Shown here: one piece after another, positions 1-6,445 of the stretch
Numbering within the stretch: the first letter of the stretch is position 1
Layout of the letters: every line of letters starts with the position of its first letter
Origin: SVTX01 sp045653805
Lineage (GTDB): Bacteria > Bacillota > Clostridia > Oscillospirales > CAG-272
NCBI GenBank assembly: GCA_045653805.1
Contig: JAZOMF010000003.1
Coordinates: forward strand, 1-23,434
Direction of reading: 5' to 3'
Length of the DNA: 23,434 nt
Made by a program: the position numbers and the translations under genes
Notes under the pieces: generated by a model
Told to the model about the DNA's origin: nothing
Seen by the model: only the letters and a program-made list of their open reading frames with translations
The model's database searches: none

Positions 1-26
1 TCTATGGTAAAATGGGTATAGCTCAT
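1..26 (-). CDS. N-terminus of an IS30-like transposase (runs off the window)
   Basis: On the minus strand an ATG at 26 is preceded by AAGGAG, 7 nt upstream. The eight readable codons give MSYTHFTI, the usual opening of IS30-family transposases of Firmicutes, where the N-terminal helix-turn-helix follows directly. The rest of the gene, including the DDE catalytic domain, is outside the window, so intactness cannot be judged. The start codon lies inside one arm of an inverted repeat (22-33 with 80-91) that may control its translation. Confidence 0.5.
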
Positions 27-67
27 ATTGAATTCTCCTTTTGTTGTTTTGGTGTGTGGTAGCTTCA

Positions 68-76
68 TTATAACAC
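68..76 (-). promoter_or_regulatory. Extended -10 promoter of the IS transposase
   Basis: The minus strand reads TGTTATAAT here, a consensus -10 hexamer (73-68) with the extended TGn element. No good -35 is present 17 bp upstream, where GAAAAC is found. Transcription would start near 60, inside the 22-33/80-91 inverted repeat, so the element's own mRNA lacks the distal arm. Confidence 0.5.
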
Positions 77-150
77 AGGATTCAATATGAGTTTTCTTTT
101 TCCTTTCTTAAAAGTGTTGCACTTGATAGTATAATTCACCGTGCACCAAA

Positions 151-180
151 CAAAAAGACCGTTTACAAACGGTCTTTTTG
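151..180. terminator. Bidirectional hairpin terminator
   Basis: Perfect 14-bp inverted repeat (151-164 with 167-180) with A-runs on the left and T-runs on the right, so it can act as an intrinsic terminator in both directions. It isolates the IS from the chromosomal genes to its right. The stretch 181-320 is AT-rich and shows no gene. Confidence 0.7.
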
Positions 181-323
181 TATTCTTCTTTTTTCATGCA
201 CTATTCATTATTCATTAACCTTATCTGTGCGCGACTTTTCCAATGAATAAGGAAAAATGAAGCCGCTTTGCTGATAAATAATTAAGAATTATATACCTTC
301 CCATAATTGGGAGCCCCATGCCC

Positions 324-354
324 AAAAAGAGCATTCATTACGAATGCTCTTTTT
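324..354 (-). terminator. Intrinsic terminator of the FAD/Rieske oxidoreductase gene
   Basis: 13-bp inverted repeat (324-336 with 342-354), 5-nt loop, ending in a T-run when read on the minus strand. It starts 3 nt past the stop codon of the minus-strand gene at 357. Confidence 0.8.
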
Positions 355-356
355 CC

Positions 357-1655
357 TTACATTTTCTTGTCGTCGGTGGCGGGGTTAACGATCAAGTGCC
401 CGTCCTCGCCGAAGCGAGAGCCGTGGCAGGGGCAATCCCAGCTGTGCTCGGCGGCGTTGTAGCGCAGGGCGCAGCCAAGATGCGGACAGCGCGGGACGGT
501 GGGGGTAAGCAGCCCCACGGCCGATTCGAATGCGTTGACGGCAAGCTGGGGGCGAAGGATGCTTCGCGCAGGCGAAAAAACCTCGGCATAGGGGTTTTTC
601 TTTCCCGTAACGAGATCGCAAAGAAGAGAGGCGGCTACCATGGCGTTGGTCATTCCCCATTTATGAAAGCCGGTGGCTACGAATACGTCGGAAAGTCTCT
701 TGGCGTACCGCCCGATATAGGGCACCCCATCAAGCGTCATGCAGTCCTGTGTAGCCCATTTTGTAACGGTCTCGGCGTTTTTATAATGCTTTCCCGCAAA
801 GGCTTCAAGCTCTTGCCAGCAGCCGCCCTGCTTGCCCGTGCGGTGCCCCCCACCGCCAAGGAGCAAGAGTTCCCCATAGCTCCGAAAGGAGAGCCCCTTA
901 TCGTTTTCGTCCACGTACATTCCGTCCATCGGCTGAGCCCCACGTAAGGCAAGAACGTAAGAGCGGTGCTGATACATTTTAAGAAAATACAGCCCGTGCT
1001 TATTTAAGATCGGGAAATGAGTTGCCACAATCATTCTTTTATAGGCGATCTCGCCGCTTGTTGTGATCGCTCTATGGGGCTTGAGCCCCACCACCTTCGT
1101 CTCTTCCCATATAGGCAGGTCCTTTGATAGGGCATAAAGAAATTTTAAGGGGTGAAACTGGGCTTGCCCCCGAACCCGCAACGCCCCCGCGACCCGAAAG
1201 GGCAGCTCCTTTGCCGAGGAAAAGCTTGCCTTGACCCCGAGGCGGCAAAGGGCGGAGATCTCTCGCTCGATCCTTTTTCGGTCTCGGAGTGAATATACGT
1301 ACGAATCCTTTTCTTCGTAATCGCACGCGATCGTTTGAGAAAGGGCGGCGTATTCCTCGGCGGCTCTTTTCTGCGCTTCTACGTAAAGGCTTGCCCTCTC
1401 TTGACCGAAGCGCTTGATAAGCTTATCGTAAAGCAGGCCGTGAGTAAGGGTGATCTTGGCGGTGGTGTTTTTCGTAATGCCGCCTAAAATGCGCCCCGCC
1501 TCCACCAAGCGGCAATCGACCCCCGCCTGCTTCAGCTTATGGGCACACAGGATCCCTGCGATCCCTCCGCCTATGATCAAAACATCCGTGCTGCCTCTCC
1601 CCTCCAGCTTATCGAAGCGGACGGGCGATGCCTCTTTTTCCCAAATCGATTCCAT
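357..1655 (-). CDS. FAD-dependent oxidoreductase with C-terminal Rieske [2Fe-2S] domain
   Basis: A 432-aa protein of the DAO-type FAD oxidoreductase family fused to a Rieske iron-sulfur domain, like Bacillus YhfW. The Rossmann dinucleotide motif GGGIAG is at residues 29-34. The Rieske ligands are C390/H392 (CPHLGC) and C408/H411 (CPCHGS), with C395 and C410 placed like the disulfide pair of bc1-type Rieske proteins. The substrate is unknown; the arrangement suggests electron passage between a bound flavin and the cluster in the cytoplasm, as no signal peptide is seen. I chose the ATG at 1655 because AAAGGAAG sits 4 nt upstream of it; an in-frame ATG at 1670 would add five residues but would put this SD inside the gene. 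A hairpin terminator follows at once, so it appears monocistronic. Confidence 0.85.
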   Translation of the reverse strand: MESIWEKEASPVRFDKLEGRGSTDVLIIGGGIAGILCAHKLKQAGVDCRLVEAGRILGGITKNTTAKITLTHGLLYDKLIKRFGQERASLYVEAQKRAAEEYAALSQTIACDYEEKDSYVYSLRDRKRIEREISALCRLGVKASFSSAKELPFRVAGALRVRGQAQFHPLKFLYALSKDLPIWEETKVVGLKPHRAITTSGEIAYKRMIVATHFPILNKHGLYFLKMYQHRSYVLALRGAQPMDGMYVDENDKGLSFRSYGELLLLGGGGHRTGKQGGCWQELEAFAGKHYKNAETVTKWATQDCMTLDGVPYIGRYAKRLSDVFVATGFHKWGMTNAMVAASLLCDLVTGKKNPYAEVFSPARSILRPQLAVNAFESAVGLLTPTVPRCPHLGCALRYNAAEHSWDCPCHGSRFGEDGHLIVNPATDDKKM

Positions 1656-1814
1656 AGGGCTTCCTTTCATTTTTTCATGCGGTTAGTTTTAGCGGCTTTC
1701 GAAGGGATATACGCGTTTTCTCTGCATCGGATAAAGATACGTCTCGTTTCTCCTGCGTTTTCTTTATTCGGCAATATACCTTTTCGGGGGCGACAGACCA
1801 AGGCTTTCAAAAGA

Positions 1815-1841
1815 AAAAAGAGCAGAAATTCTGCTCTTTTT
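1815..1841 (-). terminator. Intrinsic terminator of the acyltransferase-like gene
   Basis: 11-bp inverted repeat (1815-1825 with 1831-1841), 5-nt loop, with a T-run at the minus-strand 3' end, 12 nt beyond the stop codon at 1854. The 160 nt between it and the next gene (1656-1814) contain no evident gene or strong promoter. Confidence 0.75.
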
Positions 1842-1853
1842 GTCCCAAGCGTG

Positions 1854-2756
1854 TTATTTGAGAATCTTTTCCCCGTCGAAAGCGATAAGGCCGTAGCCAA
1901 CGCCCATTTTGTTTCCGGCGGCGAGGTAGTCGGCGATGCTTCGTTGCAGCGAGGTCTTTTTCGGCATATAGGTAATGTCCCCGTTGTAGTTGCATCCGAA
2001 AACACGGGTCGCGTCCTTCCCGGTCTGCTCCTCTTTGGTAGCAAGGATCTCAAAATCCTCAGCAAAGCTTTTCATATTCGAGCCTTCCTTGCAAAGGGCA
2101 ACGATCGGCGGATAGATCAGCCATGTACCGCACCCGAAGGCAACAACGTCGGAAAAGCCCATCGTCCCTCGAAAATGCTTGTAGGCCGCCCGATAGGAAG
2201 CCATTCTATCCTCCTTCGTAAGAGGCCCAAGAGAGGGGATATGGATCATAGGGATCAGGGTTTTGCTGTCGATATGTAAACCAAACCTTTCGTACGGCTC
2301 TTCCACCGGCAGATACCATTTGGCGTATTGCAAACGGCCGAAGGAAAAACGGTCCAAGCGGAAAAGGGGGCCGAACCAGGCAAGCGACGAGGTCCCAACA
2401 ACGCCGTATTGCTTTCGGCATTCCTCGCATTTGGCCCTTAAATCAAGCGATGCATCCCAAAAAAGATTTTCGTCAAATCCTTTTTCCCGGTAGATCACCT
2501 GCAGGCGGCGGTGGGCCACCGTGCAGAAAAGAAAATGAAGCGTATACAACGGGATATTGATCTTGACGGCAAGCTCGGTAAGAGGGGCCGCAGCGTCAGC
2601 AATCAAAAGATTTTCCTCGCTGTAAAATTTGTCAACAAGATGACTTAGCAGAGCTTGGTTTTCCTCTCCCAGCCGCTCGTAAGCCGAGATCAGAAAATAG
2701 CGGTCGTCATCGGCAAGACCGATCCGCTCAAAAAACGAAAAAATAAAGCTTTTCAT
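1854..2756 (-). CDS. Acyltransferase-domain protein, DUF5596 plus GNAT-like C-terminal fold
   Basis: A 300-aa cytoplasmic protein. It resembles clostridial proteins annotated as acyltransferase-domain proteins: an N-terminal helical part (about 1-115, DUF5596-like) and a C-terminal GNAT-related part. The latter contains MIHIPSLGPLTKED, matching the 'IHIP.xGPLT' signature I remember for this family. The true substrate is unknown. The start is the ATG at 2756, preceded by AGGAAGG at 6 nt; a longer in-frame reading to 2930 would run through the promoter and is rejected. It has its own consensus promoter and terminator and is divergent from the cysteine desulfidase gene. Family assignment comes from memory of a motif, so it is moderately sure. 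Confidence 0.6.
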   Translation of the reverse strand: MKSFIFSFFERIGLADDDRYFLISAYERLGEENQALLSHLVDKFYSEENLLIADAAAPLTELAVKINIPLYTLHFLFCTVAHRRLQVIYREKGFDENLFWDASLDLRAKCEECRKQYGVVGTSSLAWFGPLFRLDRFSFGRLQYAKWYLPVEEPYERFGLHIDSKTLIPMIHIPSLGPLTKEDRMASYRAAYKHFRGTMGFSDVVAFGCGTWLIYPPIVALCKEGSNMKSFAEDFEILATKEEQTGKDATRVFGCNYNGDITYMPKKTSLQRSIADYLAAGNKMGVGYGLIAFDGEKILK

Positions 2757-2778
2757 AAGGCACCTTCCTTTCCCCCTT

Positions 2779-2806
2779 ATTATATTTGTTTTTTTCGATT
2801 TGTCAA
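2779..2806 (-). promoter_or_regulatory. Promoter of the acyltransferase-like gene
   Basis: Minus strand TTGACA (2806-2801), 16-bp spacer, TATAAT (2784-2779). It faces away from the plus-strand promoter at 2849-2877; the two -35 boxes are 42 bp apart, leaving little room for a shared operator. Confidence 0.85.
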
Positions 2807-2848
2807 CCGAAAAACGCCTTTTTTTGACCGATGCTTTACCCTGCGAAA

Positions 2849-2877
2849 TTGACAAAAAAAGCGAAAGGCTGTATAAT
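2849..2877 (+). promoter_or_regulatory. Promoter of the cysteine desulfidase gene
   Basis: TTGACA (2849-2854), 17-bp spacer, TATAAT (2872-2877): full consensus at optimal spacing. Transcription should start near 2884, giving a leader of about 35 nt before the ATG at 2919. Confidence 0.9.
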
Positions 2878-2918
2878 AAGAAAAAAGACGGGCCCCCCGA
2901 TAAAGTAAAGGAAACATC

Positions 2919-4196
2919 ATGGTCGATCATTCGCTTTATACCGAAATTCTTGCGGCTGAAATGCGCCTTGCGATGGGCTGTACCGAGCCGATCGCTTTAA
3001 GCTTCGCCGCCTCTATTATAAAAGATGCCTTAGGGGTCGTGCCCGAGGGGATCGAGGCCTATATCAGCGGCAATATTATTAAAAATGTAAAAAGCGTGAT
3101 CGTTCCCGCCACGGGCGGTATGCACGGGATCGAGGCGGCGCTTGGAGCGGGGCTTCTTTCGGGTGCGCCCCAAAAGAAATTAGAGGTGCTTACCACCCTT
3201 TCGAAGGATGCCCATGAGAAGATCCAAGGCATTCTTGCCGCTTGCCCCATTACGGTCAGCGAGTTGGAGACCGATAAGCCCTTTGAGGTGAGACTTTGCG
3301 CCAAGGCGGGCGAAAAATGCGCAACCGTCCACCTTGCCGACCGCCATACCCACGTCGAGGCCGTTACGCTTGGCGGTGAGGATATCACCGAACGCTATCG
3401 CGTGAAGGAAGAGGTCAAGGAAGAGGTCGCCCTTGATTACAGCATCCTTTCGGTCGAGGGGATCGTTGAATACGCTGAAACCGTAGACCTGGCTGCGGTA
3501 CGCCCCCTGCTTCTTCGCCAAATCGAAATGAATATGGCGATCGCTGAGGAGGGGCTTCGCGGCGATTGGGGTGCTTCGATCGGAAAGATCCTTTATAACA
3601 ACGGAAATTGCAGCCTGCGCGATAAAGCGCGAGCGATGGCCGCCGCGGGATCAGATGCGCGTATGAGCGGATGCGAAATGCCGGTCTGCATCCTTTCGGG
3701 CAGCGGAAACCAAGGTATCACCACCTCGGTCCCCGTCATCGTTTGGGCAAGAGAGACGGGGGCTACCGAGGAGGAGCTTCTTCGCGCGCTTCTCGTTGCC
3801 GATCTTGTGACCGTTCACCAAAAGACAGGCATCGGTTGCCTTTCGGCCTATTGCGGCGCGATCAGCGCGGGGGTCGGATGTGCTTCGGGTATCTGCTACC
3901 TCGAGGGCGGTCGGTTTTACGAAATCGCGCATACCGTCGTCAACGGGGTGGCCATTCTTTCGGGCACGATCTGTGACGGGGCCAAGCCCTCCTGCGCCGC
4001 CAAGATCGCCATGGCCGTGGAGGCGGGGATCGCGGGCTATGAGATGACCAAGCATCATAAGCAATTCTACGGTGGGGACGGCATCGTGACCAAGGGGGTC
4101 GAAAACACCATTAAGAACGTCGGCCGCCTTGCCTGCCGCGGTATGAGCGGCACCGATAAAGAGATCATCAAGATGATGCTGAAAAAGGAATGCTGA
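2919..4196 (+). CDS. cyuA: L-cysteine desulfidase / UPF0597 serine dehydratase-alpha family protein
   Basis: A 425-aa protein of the UPF0597 (YhaM/CyuA) family, [4Fe-4S] enzymes that break L-cysteine into pyruvate, ammonia and sulfide. The family signature GCTEPIA is near the N-terminus, with the expected catalytic cysteine C21. The C-terminal serine-dehydratase-alpha-like half carries GSGNQG and cysteines C252, C257, C312, C321 and C326, candidate cluster ligands. The length fits the family. AAAGGA lies 6 nt before the ATG. It is followed 1 nt after its stop by a DUF1653 gene, so the two are co-transcribed. No cysteine transporter is next to it, so a catabolic role is inferred from family only. 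Confidence 0.85.
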   Translation: MVDHSLYTEILAAEMRLAMGCTEPIALSFAASIIKDALGVVPEGIEAYISGNIIKNVKSVIVPATGGMHGIEAALGAGLLSGAPQKKLEVLTTLSKDAHEKIQGILAACPITVSELETDKPFEVRLCAKAGEKCATVHLADRHTHVEAVTLGGEDITERYRVKEEVKEEVALDYSILSVEGIVEYAETVDLAAVRPLLLRQIEMNMAIAEEGLRGDWGASIGKILYNNGNCSLRDKARAMAAAGSDARMSGCEMPVCILSGSGNQGITTSVPVIVWARETGATEEELLRALLVADLVTVHQKTGIGCLSAYCGAISAGVGCASGICYLEGGRFYEIAHTVVNGVAILSGTICDGAKPSCAAKIAMAVEAGIAGYEMTKHHKQFYGGDGIVTKGVENTIKNVGRLACRGMSGTDKEIIKMMLKKEC

Positions 4197-4197
4197 T

Positions 4198-4410
4198 ATG
4201 AATACGGTGGAAAAGGGGCGTTATCGCCACTATAAGGGGATGGAATACGAGGTTCTCTTCACCGCCCGCCATTCGGAAAGCGAGGAAGAGCTGGTTATCT
4301 ACCGCGCCCTTTACGGGGAAGGCTTGATCTGGGCCCGCCCGCTTCGTATGTTTTCGGAAACCGTTCTTCATGAGGGAAAAGAGGTCCCCCGTTTTATGCG
4401 TATCGAATAA
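4198..4410 (+). CDS. DUF1653 domain protein
   Basis: A 70-aa protein matching the whole DUF1653 domain: GRYRHYKG near the start, then ARHSE, VYRALYGE and RPLRMF, ending close to VPRFMRIE. This small beta-rich domain is widespread in bacteria and has no established function. The ATG is 1 nt after the stop of the cysteine desulfidase gene, so translation is probably coupled. A strong hairpin terminator begins 5 nt after its stop. Confidence 0.85.
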   Translation: MNTVEKGRYRHYKGMEYEVLFTARHSESEEELVIYRALYGEGLIWARPLRMFSETVLHEGKEVPRFMRIE

Positions 4411-4415
4411 AGAGG

Positions 4416-4441
4416 AGCGCTTGCCGCGGCAAGCGCTTTTT
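4416..4441 (+). terminator. Intrinsic terminator of the cyuA-DUF1653 operon
   Basis: GC-rich 10-bp perfect stem (4416-4425 with 4428-4437) followed by TTTTT. Confidence 0.85.
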
Positions 4442-4443
4442 GT

Positions 4444-4473
4444 TTGACAACGGGTGGACGTCTGTATTATAAT
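4444..4473 (+). promoter_or_regulatory. Consensus promoter left in front of a destroyed gene
   Basis: TTGACA (4444-4449), 18-bp spacer, TATAAT (4468-4473), starting within the T-run of the preceding terminator. It leads to an RBS (AAGGGGAAG) and an ATG at 4503, but the reading frame stops after 23 codons. Confidence 0.8.
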
Positions 4474-4502
4474 GAACCTATCACAGAAAAAAGGGGAAGA
4501 AA

Positions 4503-4574
4503 ATGGATATTTCTGCTTATTTAGAGCGGCTTGGGCTTCCGGTGGGAGAGATTCCTCATACCGCGGCCGTTTAA
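4503..4574 (+). pseudogene. Truncated gene start, possibly arylamine N-acetyltransferase
   Basis: A good SD and ATG open a frame of only 23 codons beginning MDISAYLERLGLP and ending PHTAAV before TAA at 4572. The start resembles the N-terminus of arylamine N-acetyltransferases (M-D-x-x-A-Y-L-x-R-I/L-G), but that match is short and from memory. The frame breaks exactly where the first copy of an 82-bp repeat begins (4563), and this repeat reappears at 4739 next to a terminator. I therefore read it as a gene cut off by a local rearrangement rather than a real micropeptide. Promoter and RBS remain intact. Confidence 0.5.
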
Positions 4575-4644
4575 GCCGCAGAGGGGGGCTCTCATCCTCT
4601 CGTACCACGGGATAAAAAGAAACCCCATCCGCAAGGGATGGGGT
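4563..4644. repeat. 82-bp direct repeat, copy A
   Basis: Identical to 4739-4820 apart from one base (G4569 versus T4745), offset 176 bp. It contains GCGGCC..TTTAAGCCGC and the left arm, loop and first part of the right arm of a terminator; the outer right arm has been replaced by unrelated sequence after 4644. It carries no coding potential of its own. Confidence 0.9.
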
Positions 4645-4705
4645 GGCTACGGGATATTCACCTTTGGTGAAGATTTTTCGCCTTGCCGCTTACAAGCAAG
4701 CTTGA
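4637..4705 (+). pseudogene. Possible C-terminal coding remnant
   Basis: Between the two repeat copies one frame reads DGVATGYSPLVKIFRLAAYK and then two more residues before TGA at 4703. It looks like the natural end of a protein and has no start codon. It may be the tail of the gene whose first 20-odd codons survive at 4503, or of another lost gene. Twenty-two codons are too few to name it. Confidence 0.3.
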
Positions 4706-4738
4706 CGCGCTCTACGGCTCAAATGCGAACCCCATTCT

Positions 4739-4820
4739 GCGGCCTTTTAAGCCGCAGAGGGGGGCTCTCATCCTCTCGTACCACGGGATAAAAAGAAACC
4801 CCATCCGCAAGGGATGGGGT
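4739..4820. repeat. 82-bp direct repeat, copy B (with intact terminator)
   Basis: Second copy of the segment at 4563-4644. Here the terminator stem is complete and abuts tRNA-Ser, so this copy is probably the ancestral one. Confidence 0.9.
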
Positions 4821-4830
4821 TTCTTTTTAT
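4788..4830. terminator. Bidirectional terminator next to tRNA-Ser
   Basis: 19-bp inverted repeat (4788-4806 with 4812-4830), 5-nt loop, A/T-rich outer arms. Read on the minus strand it terminates tRNA-Ser, whose encoded CCA ends at 4830; read on the plus strand it would end the upstream gene. Confidence 0.85.
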
Positions 4831-4918
4831 GGCGCAGGCAGAGGGATTCGAACCCCCGTGGGGTTGCCCCCAAACGGTTTTCAAGACCGCCTCGTTGTGA
4901 CCGCTTCGATATGCCTGC
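4830..4918 (-). tRNA. tRNA-Ser(UGA)
   Basis: Minus-strand 89-nt tRNA with encoded CCA. The acceptor stem GCAGGCA/TGCCTGC is perfect, the discriminator is G, and the anticodon loop CTTGAAA gives UGA. There is a long class II variable arm (GGGGGCAACCCC) and a T-loop TTCGAAT. The long variable arm and anticodon identify serine. It has its own promoter (4986-5014) and terminator. Confidence 0.95.
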
Positions 4919-4985
4919 GTGTTTTGCTTGCCTTTTCAAGGGGTGCGCGCGCAAAAGACGGCTTCCCTTTGAAAATTTCTTGCTT

Positions 4986-5014
4986 ATTGTAGCATAAAAC
5001 GAAAGGAAAGTCAA
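4986..5014 (-). promoter_or_regulatory. Promoter of tRNA-Ser
   Basis: Minus strand TTGACT (5014-5009), 17-bp spacer, TACAAT (4991-4986), about 68 bp upstream of the mature tRNA 5' end. Confidence 0.75.
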
Positions 5015-5066
5015 TAGAATAGAAGTAGGAAGCGGAAAGCCGAAACGAGATTTTTTTGAAAAAGGC

Positions 5067-5095
5067 TTGACAAAGGGCATACGGAATGATATAAT
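5067..5095 (+). promoter_or_regulatory. Promoter of the tRNA-Leu/tRNA-Met operon
   Basis: TTGACA (5067-5072), 17-bp spacer, TATAAT (5090-5095): full consensus, 26 bp upstream of tRNA-Leu. Confidence 0.9.
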
Positions 5096-5121
5096 AAGCA
5101 AGCACGAAGCAGGATTCGTAT

Positions 5122-5209
5122 GCCGGAATGGCGGAATTGGCAGACGCCCGGGACTTAAAATCCCGTGAGATTTTATCTCGTACCGGTTCGACCCCGGCTT
5201 CCGGCACCA
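5122..5209 (+). tRNA. tRNA-Leu(UAA)
   Basis: 88-nt class II tRNA with encoded CCA. The anticodon stem-loop CGGGA-CTTAAAA-TCCCG gives UAA. The long variable arm is GAGATTTTATCTC and the T-loop TTCGACC. The acceptor GCCGGAA pairs with TTCCGGC. It is followed 3 nt later by the initiator tRNA, so the two are one transcript. Confidence 0.95.
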
Positions 5210-5212
5210 TAT

Positions 5213-5289
<77 letters not shown>

Positions 5290-5290
<1 letters not shown>

Positions 5291-5330
5291 AATAACAAAA
5301 GCGCACCCTTGCGGTGCGCTTTTGTTATTT
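5290..5330 (+). terminator. Terminator of the tRNA-Leu/tRNA-Met operon
   Basis: 18-bp perfect inverted repeat (5290-5307 with 5313-5330), 5-nt loop, A/T-rich outer arms, directly after the CCA. Confidence 0.85.
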
Positions 5331-5386
5331 CGACTACGGAGCGGTTTGCCCTTCCACGACCGACGAGGAGGGAGTGGGTGAGCAAG

Positions 5387-5413
5387 CAAAAACGCCACGT
5401 TGTGGCGTTTTTG
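5387..5413. terminator. Hairpin terminator-like element
   Basis: 12-bp perfect inverted repeat (5387-5398 with 5402-5413), 3-nt loop, ending in TTTTTG, in the spacer between the intact and decayed tRNA copies. No gene is seen in 5331-5472. Confidence 0.6.
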
Positions 5414-5472
5414 TGAAGCGATACCCCAAGGATAGGGAGAAATGAAGCAAATGAGAATGAGCGCGCATTTCG

Positions 5473-5516
5473 ACCATATCCGCGGGGAGGGCCAACAAAT
5501 CCCACCCCCGCAACCA
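5473..5516 (+). pseudogene. Decayed partial copy of the initiator tRNA
   Basis: The last 21 bp (5496-5516) are identical to the 3' end of tRNA-Met, including CCA (5270-5290). The preceding 5473-5489 resembles the tRNA 5' side with its upstream flank (ACCATATC followed by GCGGGG). The D-arm, anticodon arm and half the T-arm are missing. Because the 5' flank is partly retained, this looks like an internally deleted tandem duplicate rather than only an attachment-site repeat; both readings remain possible. It is followed by its own terminator. Confidence 0.7.
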
Positions 5517-5559
5517 ACAAAAAAGGAACTTTTGTCTACCAAAAGTTCCTTTTTTTGTT
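5516..5559. terminator. Terminator after the tRNA remnant
   Basis: Nearly perfect 19/20-bp inverted repeat (5516-5534 with 5540-5559, one extra T), 5-nt loop, long A and T tracts. Confidence 0.75.
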
Positions 5560-5561
5560 AT

Positions 5562-5775
5562 CCAAGCCGCAGGCTTGGTATGGAATCAACGCGCCCCGCG
5601 CGTTGTATGGAACCCCGACGAAGTCGCGCATGGCATTGCGCGAAGCGCGTATAGAATAAAGTTCCTGCGGCTTGATGCCATACACGGCGTTGTCGTGATT
5701 CCATACAGCCCCTTGGGCTGATTCCATACCGCAACAAGTTGCGGATGATATACAAGGCTTTGCCTTGATTTATTT
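5562..5775. repeat. Array of about nine short palindromes with mirrored linkers
   Basis: Successive small hairpins, roughly every 24 bp. Clear examples are CCAAGCC-gca-GGCTTGG (5562-5578), CAACGCGC-ccc-GCGCGTTG (from 5588), AGCCC-ctt-GGGCT (from 5707), CCGCAAC-aa-GTTGCGG (from 5729) and CAAGGC-ttt-GCCTTG (from 5753). Linkers in the left half read GTATGGAA(T) and in the right half the reverse complement ATTCCATAC, so the whole array is also roughly mirror-symmetric. No protein is encoded. Function is unknown. Confidence 0.8.
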
Positions 5776-5793
5776 ACCAAAGTGTGATATAAT
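5765..5793 (+). promoter_or_regulatory. Promoter of the orphan gene at 5862
   Basis: TTGATT (5765-5770), 17-bp spacer, TATAAT (5788-5793). The -35 box lies at the edge of the last palindrome of the array. Confidence 0.65.
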
Positions 5794-5861
5794 AAACTCA
5801 CTGATAATAGGAATTAGACGCAGAACTATTGCGAGAACAAAGGAAGGAGTTTGGGTGCTAT

Positions 5862-6317
5862 ATGTGGAATGAAATAAAAAATAAAATTGATATCGAAAAT
5901 TTGATGAAAGAATATAGCGACTTTCACGATAGCTGTATAGTATCAATAAGCTATCATAGCGGAGCATTTGTTAATGATAAAGGTGCTATGGCAAATGGCG
6001 AATTGAATGAGCACGGCATTGAAATGATATTACACAGCCAGTGGAATAAACCTATTGAGCTGCGCTTTACAGGAGTAAGAAAATGTAATATTGTTGGCTG
6101 GGAGGATAATTATTTCTGCGACATTTTTGGTGCATATTTGAATTTTCATAGTGACCTACTTGGTAAAACTCGTGATGACAAGCTGATAGTGTGGGCGGAT
6201 TGTGATGGTTTTAATCCCATAAATTATACGGAAGAAAAACCGATTTCCACTAACGGAAACCACAGCACTTATGTAATTGCTGAAAAACTGTTTTGGAGAA
6301 TAGTAACGAAGGACTAA
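5862..6317 (+). CDS. Uncharacterised small protein (151 aa)
   Basis: A 151-aa soluble protein with no signal peptide or membrane segment, starting MWNEIKNKID. Notable short motifs are DFHDSC near residue 22, VWADCDGF around 117-124 and TYVIAEKLFWRI near the end. The pattern recalls uncharacterised Firmicute proteins that sometimes behave as orphan immunity-type genes, but I cannot name the family. AAGGAAGGAG lies 12-13 nt upstream of the chosen ATG, a long spacing; a TTG at 5829 would put that SD inside the frame and is less likely. Its lower GC than the genes left of the tRNAs suggests acquired DNA. Confidence 0.7.
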   Translation: MWNEIKNKIDIENLMKEYSDFHDSCIVSISYHSGAFVNDKGAMANGELNEHGIEMILHSQWNKPIELRFTGVRKCNIVGWEDNYFCDIFGAYLNFHSDLLGKTRDDKLIVWADCDGFNPINYTEEKPISTNGNHSTYVIAEKLFWRIVTKD

Positions 6318-6340
6318 TACAGAGAGACAACTTCCAATTT

Positions 6341-6437
6341 TTGTCGAGTAGTTAACAGCGCAAAATCACACACCTTTTTGCTGTTCTTACCTACATTTAT
6401 ACACCTTTTTACTGCTCTTTCGCAAAAAATTCGACAA
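6341..6437. repeat. Inverted repeat enclosing two 18-bp direct repeats
   Basis: TTGTCGA (6341-6347) and TCGACAA (6431-6437) bracket two near-identical 18-mers, ACACCTTTTTGCTGTTCT (6370-6387) and ACACCTTTTTACTGCTCT (6401-6418), 31 bp apart. This 300-bp gap (6318-6615) has no gene. The arrangement resembles recombinase-binding sites at a mobile-element end, which is inference. Confidence 0.5.
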
Positions 6438-6445
6438 GTTTCAGC

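Larger units (their letters stand above)
1..140 (-). mobile_element. Right-hand end of an IS30-like insertion sequence (partial)
   Basis: The left edge of the window holds the upstream end of a minus-strand transposase gene together with its promoter. Between 114 and 140 lies a segment containing GTGTTGCACTTGA, which resembles the terminal repeats I associate with IS30-family elements of Firmicutes. The exact outer end cannot be fixed because the other terminus is outside the window; about position 140 is my best estimate. Moderate to low confidence, since the family is inferred from eight codons plus a remembered repeat motif. Confidence 0.5.

Noticed and set aside
318..947. 209-aa plus-strand reading frame opposite the FAD/Rieske gene
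   Set aside because: It lies wholly over the antisense strand of a protein with clear FAD and Rieske motifs, and begins in that gene's terminator hairpin. No RBS or family match.
2757..2930. N-terminal extension of the acyltransferase-like protein by 58 residues
   Set aside because: It would be translated through a consensus promoter for the same gene; the ATG at 2756 has an ideal SD.
5562..5775. CRISPR array
   Set aside because: The repeated part is only a 9-bp linker, the intervals are themselves palindromic, the linker orientation flips midway, and no cas genes are present.
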